A stretch of DNA of 64,000 nt from Linyphia triangularis (taxonomy: Eukaryota > Arthropoda > Arachnida > Araneae > Linyphiidae), in contig OZ021724.1 of the NCBI GenBank assembly GCA_963978545.1, positions 27,145,933 through 27,209,932 of the forward strand, in the 5' to 3' direction. The position numbers were made by a program, and so were the translations under genes. Below, piece by piece: positions 56,285 through 64,000 of this stretch; the stretch's first letter is position 1, and each line of letters opens with the position of its first letter. The notes below the pieces were generated by a model, which was not told the origin of the DNA, made no database searches, and was given only the letters and a program-made list of their open reading frames with translations.

Positions 56285-56362
56285 ATGCCGGCTTTCCTAC
56301 ATAACTGGTTGGCCCTTGTGATGCCCTTGCGCCTAATAAATCTAAAATACAACCAACCAACC
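56285..56362 (+). mobile_element. Retroposon 3' end with (AACC)n tail
   Basis: A GC-richer 50-bp body (GCCGGCTTTCCTACATAACT, CTTGTGATGCCCTTGCGCC) ends in AAATCTAAAATACAACCAAC. This resembles the SINE1 3' end (GGCGCCAGATAATCTGAATA, then CAACCAACC). It is either a further SINE type or the 5'-truncated end of the LINE that supplies the shared tail. Confidence 0.6.
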
Positions 56363-57884
56363 TATATTGCTGGTAAATTATATTAAAGGTTTTGTACTGA
56401 AAACTTGATGAAACCTTTATAAAACTTATGCTTGTTTGGAAGAATACTGTAATGATATTACTCGATTGCAAGAAAACACGATTATAAATTACAAGCTCGC
56501 ATTGTATTTGCTCTAAAAAAGCCTAATCTGAAGTGCAACCTTAGAAGTATATGACGGTGGTTGCCATAGAAAAATGCATCATCTTGAATATTCCTAATGC
56601 ATAAACGCGAATGGCAAAAATGTATTCTGACAGTATTCTTTCAAGCGGACCAGTTTGGTTTTTCTTCGATTTCTTATTCAAAAACCGGAAATAGAGGGAT
56701 AAAAATAAAGTCCTTTCAACAACTGACACATCAAACTCGATTATCCTCTGTTCTAAAAAAAAAAAAAAAAAAAAAATCTTATTTTTCATGACCCCGGCAA
56801 CTATTAATTTTCTTACAGCTATTGAGCCGTAACCCTAACAGATTTTTATTTCTTTTTCGCCCCCCCAAAAAAATTCTTATAGCAATCGACTCCCAATTCC
56901 ATATCAACCCCCTTCGAACAACAAAAAAGAACAAAAAAAGAACATTTTTCAACTGCTGTCTTATTTTTTGTGTTATCCCCCTCACTCACCAAAAATCATC
57001 CATCTCAGTGTTGGAAAAAGCGCTAAAGAAATCATCCAAGATTATTATTATAAAAGGTTTTTTTCCCCCTATCGATTCAATCTCAATCGATATAGGGCTT
57101 CCATCGTTTCCCGCCAAAAGCTTCATCGATTTGACAACTTCGAAGTCTGAATTTCAAGTGACCTCTGAAGTTTTGACAACCCCAGTTCTCGGCGGGACTG
57201 TCAGAATTGTCAACTGAAATAGCAGGTGGGGGGAGGGGAGAGCCTATATAGGCTCGCGCCCTCTTTAGCGGCAGCTGCAGCTGATAAGGCCTAGAGGGGT
57301 TGCCCCTGTCTCCTTGGATAAGGTTGACAAGATTTGATAAGGCGTACAATTCTTGGAAGATGACATTTCTTCTCCAAAATGCATTATTCTTGCCTGCTAA
57401 AAGTAGGAGAAATTAGTTTTGACAGCTGCTAATTATAGTTCAGAGTGTTCAATCCTTTCTCTTGAAGTTAAATGTTTTGTGATAAAAATATGTGTAGTTA
57501 TTAGATTACTGGCGACTGGGTTGGGCTATATTCTTCCTGTCGCAGTATAAAATCTGTGTGTCACAAAAAGTGTAACTTTTAAGAAGGAAAAAAAAAAACT
57601 TTGTAACTAGAGAATTTCAATAGATATGTGATATAAATATGATACAATATTTCTAACAGTAATTTTTTTTTCTTGTTTATCAATTTTTTTTTGTAACCTA
57701 CAAACTAAAATTACCCGAATATAAAACTTATGTTCTCACTAATTATTGAAATTTCTGAATAACACTTTTTCTTCTTATTATTTACTTTATTTTGCTAAAG
57801 TTACGAACCTTAATATTCAAGATGTTGAACATAATCTACTTGTGCGATAGCTAAAAATAAAATATGTGTGTGAATTCTATGACC
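56363..57884. other. Unassigned sequence
   Basis: Poly-A near 56756. GC-richer at 57060-57340 (see the candidate regulatory patch). A 131-codon plus-strand frame (56822-57217) crosses low-complexity A-runs and has no recognised domain. Confidence 0.4.
57215..57345. promoter_or_regulatory. Candidate regulatory patch with three GATAAGG sites
   Basis: GATAAGG occurs three times in 60 bp (57283-57289, 57317-57323, 57336-57342). Just upstream are a 12-bp palindrome GCCTATATAGGC (57242-57253), which could serve as a TATA box, and overlapping CAGCTG E-boxes (57272-57283). GATA(A/G) and CAGCTG are known animal transcription-factor sites. The clustering is visible. Function is inferred. Confidence 0.25.
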
Positions 57885-57892
57885 CTAGTAAT

Positions 57893-57966
57893 TAGAGGTC
57901 GGAAATATCGATCAAAATAAATATCGATATTATATCGTTGCATAAAAAAAATCGATATACCGATAC

Positions 57967-58005
<39 letters not shown>

Positions 58006-58597
58006 GATTTTCAATTTTGCCGGAAACGAAATTTTTCGGGGCAAATTTCTACTTTTCATAAATTCATGCCATTGTTTTAATAAATAAATTATGAAAATTG
58101 CTTTAATAAATAAATTATAAAAATTGCTTTAATAAATAATTTATATTATCAATCAGAATAAATAAAATACATTTGGATGTTAATACATAAATTAACATTT
58201 ATTTTTAAAGAAGAAATTTCGAAAAGTAGTTTACCGCTTTTTTTCCCGATAGAGTTGTTTTTAATTATTAAAATTTGATGCAAATTCCAGGCAAACGATG
58301 GCAACAGAAACGGCGCTATGTTAATGACTACTAATAAATGATCTCATTTTTCTATTACATCATGTTTTCTTTTTGGTTAGGGTGCCATTTTAACTGTCTC
58401 TCAGCCAAGTTCAAATTTTAGTTTTGAAGTTTTTGAAAAGGGAATAGAGAAAATCGAAAATAAAACATGGAACTACAAAACAATCATCAAAAAAACTAAA
58501 AAATTTTGAAAATATCGATACATCAGTAACTTGTATCGATATTTTTACTATCGATATTAAAAAAAATATCGTCGTATCGATATATCGCCGACCTCTA
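57893..58597. mobile_element. Non-autonomous hAT-like element Z, 705 bp
   Basis: A perfect 8-bp TSD CTAGTAAT (57885-57892; 58598-58605) flanks inverted ends TAGAGGTCGG. Subterminal regions are filled with ATCGATA/TATCGAT repeats (57908-57965; 58508-58588). The interior has a long T-run and no transposase. A third distinct hAT-type family in this window. Confidence 0.93.
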
Positions 58598-58605
58598 CTA
58601 GTAAT

Positions 58606-61600
58606 TCAAGTCGGAAAGGTTTTTCAGACTCGTTAGGGGGTTGGCGAAACAAAATTATTTATCTGAATTTCCCCCAAATTAAATGTTAGTTAATTAATTT
58701 ATTAGACTAAATTTCCTCCATCTTGTGTTAATTATTTTATTCATTTAGCTGACTTTTTTAGTATTAAAAAATAAACTGAATGACGCGAAATTAAGCAAGT
58801 AGTTTAAGTGGATTTAATATTACTTCTTGTCGATCAAAAATTTATGTTATGAACAAAGTGAAATTAAAAATTAATTTTTATATAATGAAAAGTAAGTTCA
58901 TAAATTGAAAAATAAAATACATCTATTTTAAATATTTATATCGCTTTACTTTAATCTACAAAGAAAATATAATAATCATAAAGGTGCAAATTTTGTTATT
59001 CTGTCTGCGCATTAAATATTTCTTAACTTTCCACTTAAGGAGTGTTCTCAAAGTAAGTCTCTCAACTTCTTAGATTGTATGAATAATGAATTATATTTCC
59101 AAACGTCGGATATATTTGTAAACATTTCGTTTCGAAGATTCATTCCAAATTCCCCTAAAAGCAAAGTGTTAATACATTTAATTTGCCTAAAAAAATGTGG
59201 AATGTCTTTTTTTTTTTTAAATCCATGTTCCCTTTGGGATTGCTGAATTTGATTCAATTTCGATAAAATTCCATCCCAATTGCATTTATTCTATTATTTG
59301 TTTGAAAATAAAATGAGTTAGTCGAAAATACTTCCCTAAAAAGAATTAATCTTCTTCAATTAAAGGCAATATTTTATTTATCGGATCTGAAGAAATCAAC
59401 TTCATTGCATTCCTTATGTCTTAGTTGCTTGGAGAATGTTGTAATTTGATAAAAATGTTTATTCTAATTTGTGTTTGTTACCCCTTTGTGTTTTTTTTCT
59501 TTCCAATTCGTTATTATTTTTGAAAAGTTCCAGAATTTTATAAACTTTTAATTTTTTTATGGGTTTGATAGCTTATTGACTTTTCGATGCAGTCAATAAA
59601 ATAGCTATGTCTAGGTTTTAATATTTTCGCTCAAACAGAAATGCATATTTTCTTTTAGTATAGTTTTTATATATGTATTATATTTAAAAACGTATCCAGT
59701 ACATTTAAAAAAAAAAAAAAAAAATCGTTAACGTTATTGATGCTTAACACATATTTTAACTTAAAGTGGCAAATTGTTGTGTTGTTTTAAAATTAATTTA
59801 ATGCATAAAATTTGAATTTTTAAAATTGCATCGATTTAGACACCATGACTCTTTTATAATGAGTGTAGTACTGAGTCCAATTTTTTTAAATTTTTTTTTA
59901 TTGAGTCTACAGACTTGAAAGTCTCAATTTGAGCAGTAAAATATTTGTTTCAAGACTGTTTAAATAAAAAAAAGGTTTTTTTAAGGTGAAAAGTTTTAAG
60001 TAGTGTCACCAAATTCAAACGTATAAGTAAATATGTGGTAAAAATATAATGCAATTTCATGACAGATTTATAATATATTAACTGAAATTTAAATAACAAT
60101 ACTTGCAGTTAATTATTGGTAAACTTAATTCCAAATCTGAATATTTGAACCTTAACCCTTTTTCGACCGAATTCTTAATTCTTGCACAATAATAATGTTA
60201 TGCTGTGATATAACCAATTCTTGAGATAACTGGTTTAAAATGCCTTTATATTTTCATAAAAAAACCCAAGATTTCAAATACCCAGTCGTATTGTCAATTA
60301 CTTGGAATCGAATCAAACTCGATCATAATTGTTTAACTATTGGTATTTCGGTTCCATTATTCCACTCCAAACTAATTACTGTGGTATAATCCGGAGGTAA
60401 TTTAAATGAATCCGAAGCCGAAAACTCCGCAATCTAAATTCCATCTAAATTAAGCTGGAAACCCAAATTATATAAAACAGCCGATTTCATCTGTTGGGGT
60501 CCTTTAATAACACGGAAGATTTTTCAAATAATTCTTACGAAAACCTATTGCTGGCGACTTACTTAGCATTATATTTCATACACACAGTTGAATTTTAATG
60601 AAATCACAAACGAAAAGCCAGTATTCTTCTTCTTCTGGGCATTAACCCTCTAACCAGAACCTTTCGAATTTCGTTGATGCCTATCTAGCAGAAGCCTCTT
60701 AGTGGAAAAATGCATTTGGAGGCTACTCTATCGCTATAATTAGGCTGTCAGGATGCCTCTTATGATGCATGGTTTGGGACTGTCATATCTTCTTCTTAAC
60801 AAGAAAGAGAACCTGACCCATAGATCTTCATTTGAGAGGGCGTATCGAAGATACCATCGTTGGCCACTGGTCAGCAAGCGATTGAGGGCGAGCCGTGGTC
60901 ATTCATCTTCGTCGGGGAAGAAGACGTGCTGTCCAGCTGTGGTCAACCTCACCTGCTCCAGTTAATGTGCCTTCCAGAAAGGTATAAGCTGTGGTGGATG
61001 TACTTGACTAAATATGTTTTTGCTTTTGGTATTTTGATCCTCCCCCGCTGTTGAGCTTACAGTTTTGTGAAAGCGTTCCTGGAGAATAGTATATCTGGTT
61101 GACTGGACCAAGGTCACACTGGATAGAAACATGTGACCTTGACTGGACTAAGGTACGTACTGGTGTTTGGCCTTTAGAAGCTAAGCAAGTAAGAGCAGAC
61201 CTGTCTAATCTTTTAAGAAGTCACGAAGGTACAGTGCTAGATTTTCAAGTTATGGATTACGATAAGTAAATGACGGTAGTTTTCGCGCGTGGTTTGCAAG
61301 TTAGTTATAATTTGCTACTTTGATTGACTTTGGTGAGGAGCGTGGATGTCACGCTGTGTTTCGGTAGATCTTGGAAAATCGATCGATATTATATTTTAAT
61401 TCAAACTACTTCTTGTTTTTAATCGGTTGTAGTCCTGTAATATGTTCGTTGGAGTTTTCTTCAAAGCCTGTTTGTCGAAATGACTGAATTTCCTTTTGTA
61501 TTGCTTGATGTTTTTGCTCTTGTTCATATCGTTTCCGGTTACTGCTTCTTAGTATCAGAATTTTTTACTCTGGCAATTCAAAACAACCTTTGTATTCCAA

Positions 61601-64000
61601 ATGACATGAATCCATATTGTAGGACAGAAAACCTTTAACTTGTTGAAAATCTTCTTTAAAATACGCAATAAGAAATTCTGTATATTATATTTGGCAACCC
61701 TCCTGAAAATCTTTTACTTTAGGGATAGCCAATCATATCATTCACTCGAGGGGTTAACAAAATTAGCACAAAAAATAAATGAAATTCCCCATTGTTGGAT
61801 ATGCTGTCGTGTGTAAAGAAAAGTCAAGTCATCATTCGTCTTCCTATGGATTACTAGAACCATTGAATAGGTGGTACTTCAAGGGTTCTTGATAGATTAC
61901 CGTCTGCGATTATTTTTATTTTTTTTACCAACAAGAAGGAATTTTTCTTCGTTCTCTGGACTAGGAGGGTTTTGGACGAATTTCACGTCAACCATATAGA
62001 TTTTGGTTGATGATTTTACAATTTATGTCGTATGTTAATCTTGTTTTTAAAAATAAAATAATAATGAAAAATCTAAAGCAAATTTTTAACGCATTCAACT
62101 ACGGGTGACAAGTCGTTACTTTAACGACATAGCATACTACGAAAAATATGAAAATATCTTATATTCAATTAGCTTTCAAAGGTAATAAGGTATATTGATG
62201 TATATATATGTGTGTGTAGAATATTGATGTCCTTGCTTGCTCAGTACCTGAATCCTATGTGAATTCTATGTAATTGCAAATTCGAATGTATAAGATTTGC
62301 ATTGTTTGTGGGAAGGACAGTACAACTTATCTCAAAATTAAATTGCGGTTTGAACTTAACTTGAAACATAGTAAGTTCTAGATAAGAAAGTTCCGTGTTG
62401 TCACTCCTACGAACAACACGACAACCCATCGCCATTTTGAACAACTTGCAATTGTTGCGATTAAAACAAAAAAGGCGGAGTTGCCGTTTCCGCCCCTTCG
62501 ATTCAAAGAAATTTTTTGTCACCTGTCAGGTGAAAGAAAAGAGCAATATTTTCACAACAGAGACACAGATACAACTCGAATGTCTGAGAGTGAAGGAAAA
62601 AAAAATGGGCGGAGATGAGATGAGTTGTTGCTTTCCTGTTGTAACGTTTAGAAGGGGAGAGTTCGTTAACAGCAACTTTCGAGCGACAATGGCTGCTTGA
62701 CAAGCAATTTATATACACATGTGTTCTTGAATTAAGATTGGATATTTTCCAAATATAGTTGCTCGGTTTTCTGATATGAATAAATCGGTTTTTTCGTTCC
62801 AGGCGTTGAAGATTTTGATTAGAATATATTTGTTGATTGAAGTTGAGATTCACAGATTGGGAATGACATTTTGATGTATGAAAATATCCTTCCCAGCTGT
62901 TTAACTGTGAATGCGATTTATTAGTTATTGTGATGATTTTGAAGACTGGATTCGAATAGAAATTGGTCAAAAGTATTTATTCGTGGAAAATAAATTCGAA
63001 GGACCCTAAATACTAGTGATATAAATTTTCTAACGTAAATGATGGTAAACCAATAAAAACTTGTGCTTAATCATTTCCTAATCCTATTCAATATCGGGGA
63101 AAGTTTTTTGTCCCAACTGTCAATTACATCATACTTAATGCCAAACTTAAATGTACATGTTTTATTATACGTGAATGAATAATTAAAATGTATAAAATAT
63201 TATTTCGACCCCAAAAGTTTGTTTTAAATAGTTTTAAGACACTCAAATAAGATTTGTTTTTATTTATACGTTACTTGATAAAAAAAAACTTAATATTGTA
63301 TATGTTAGAAAGTTGATAGTCTTAAAAAATAAGACATCATATCCAATAATTTAACATTAGTTATGGACACGAAATTCAATATTAAAAACACTTTAATAAT
63401 GCTGAAAATTTCATGTGTTTATATGGATTTGCTGTGTTGAAAGAACATGTTTTTTGCCCGATAAAGTAACCTTTTTACTCTATAAAATTCTTAAACCTTC
63501 AACCCCCTCTCCCAATATAAACCTAATAAAATTGCATATTTTATTTATACTTGTTTTATATAGAGCTTTATTTCTTTTGAAAGTAAAATTCGTCCAAATA
63601 CCGGAGTTTTAACTTAAACTTCGACCATTTATTATAAATAAAACCTATCCTCCAGGCCAATCCATCAAGTGAAAGGGAAACTTACAAAGGAAGTTTTAGA
63701 TTTTGAAGTTTCTGTACACCAGCTAAAATAACGCGATTTCATTCATGTAAGATTGATCAAATATTTGTCCTTTTCATTTTTCAACTGATAATTTATTTTC
63801 GTGTAGAATTGGCATCTAAAGATGGATAGCGGGTTTTTATTGATGTCTGTTTTAGAATACCGTTAAAGTTGTATAATTTGAGTTATAAGAATTAGCATCA
63901 ATTGAAAGATATTTAATTTTTTAATATTTTTGCGCTGTAAAAACTCGGGATATTTATGATGTAGTTTTTTTAAAAAAATAAATTGAAAATATCAATGCGC
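58606..64000. other. Unassigned AT-rich sequence to the window end
   Basis: I find no confident gene or repeat copy. Points of note, each weak: a GC-richer stretch at 60640-60980 ending in a donor-like AAAG/GTATAAG (60977-60987); duplicated and inverted AAGGTCA sites at 61099-61154; and a frame at 62395-62700 with an inverted CACCTG-T-CAGGTG (62520-62532). The 101-codon plus frame there and the overlapping 155-codon minus frame (62503-62970) lack recognisable domains. Confidence 0.4.
61099..61154. other. Duplicated and inverted AAGGTCA sites
   Basis: TTGACTGGACCAAGGT (61099-61114) repeats as TTGACTGGACTAAGGT (61139-61154). CAAGGTCAC (61109-61117) is inverted as GTGACCTTG (61133-61141). AAGGTCA is the known half-site of several orphan nuclear receptors. 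Whether it acts so here is unknown. Confidence 0.3.

Noticed and set aside
62503..62970. 155-codon minus-strand frame, the longest in the window
   Set aside because: It is rich in Asn, Ser, His and Lys, overlaps a plus-strand frame, and has no motif or exon signal I can defend.

Overview
This window looks like non-coding, repeat-dominated DNA of an animal nuclear genome. An arthropod is most likely, but nothing here fixes the taxon. The reasons are its AT-rich composition, long A/T and C/G homopolymers, the absence of any long open frame, tRNA-derived SINEs with target-site duplications (TSDs), hAT-type and piggyBac-type DNA elements, solo LTRs, and a 148-bp satellite. I could not identify one confident host protein-coding gene. 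Nearly all open frames are short and fall in repeats or low-complexity sequence.

Layout. 1-9.1 kb: a palindromic element cut by the window edge, a dispersed repeat (copy 1), then a three-layer nest: a hAT-like element with 8-bp TSD (5198-8125) contains a second hAT-like element with its own 8-bp TSD (5606-7822), which carries a broken BED-finger transposase and a SINE. 10.9-19.3 kb: several SINE copies of two families, a foldback element and a 35-bp-arm hairpin. 19.3-25.6 kb: an AT-rich minisatellite abuts a mobile element whose interior has expanded into about 34 copies of a 148-bp satellite, with a 592-bp (4 x 148) higher-order repeat. 26-32.6 kb: a foldback element, two TTAA-flanked MITEs and a second copy of the outer hAT-like element that keeps an unoccupied version of the nested insertion site. 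34.8-37.5 kb: two solo LTRs of one family in opposite orientation, one containing a SINE. 38.2-38.6 kb: a palindromic-element copy. 42.9-43.6 kb: copy 2 of the dispersed repeat. 46.7-52.8 kb: SINEs, plus a pair of inverted 30-bp minisatellites. 53.2-58.6 kb: a complete 665-bp palindromic element, a 32-bp AT minisatellite, a probable retroposon tail and a non-autonomous hAT-like element. 58.6-64 kb: mostly unassigned sequence.

How it works together. The window is a record of successive insertions. Three different retroposon bodies share an (AACC)n tail, pointing to one LINE machinery supplied from elsewhere. All DNA elements seen lack an intact transposase. A few GC-richer stretches (near 13.8, 39.5, 51.65, 57.25, 60.8 and 62.5 kb) could hold promoters or 5' exons, but each rests only on motifs or splice-like signals and needs transcript data.
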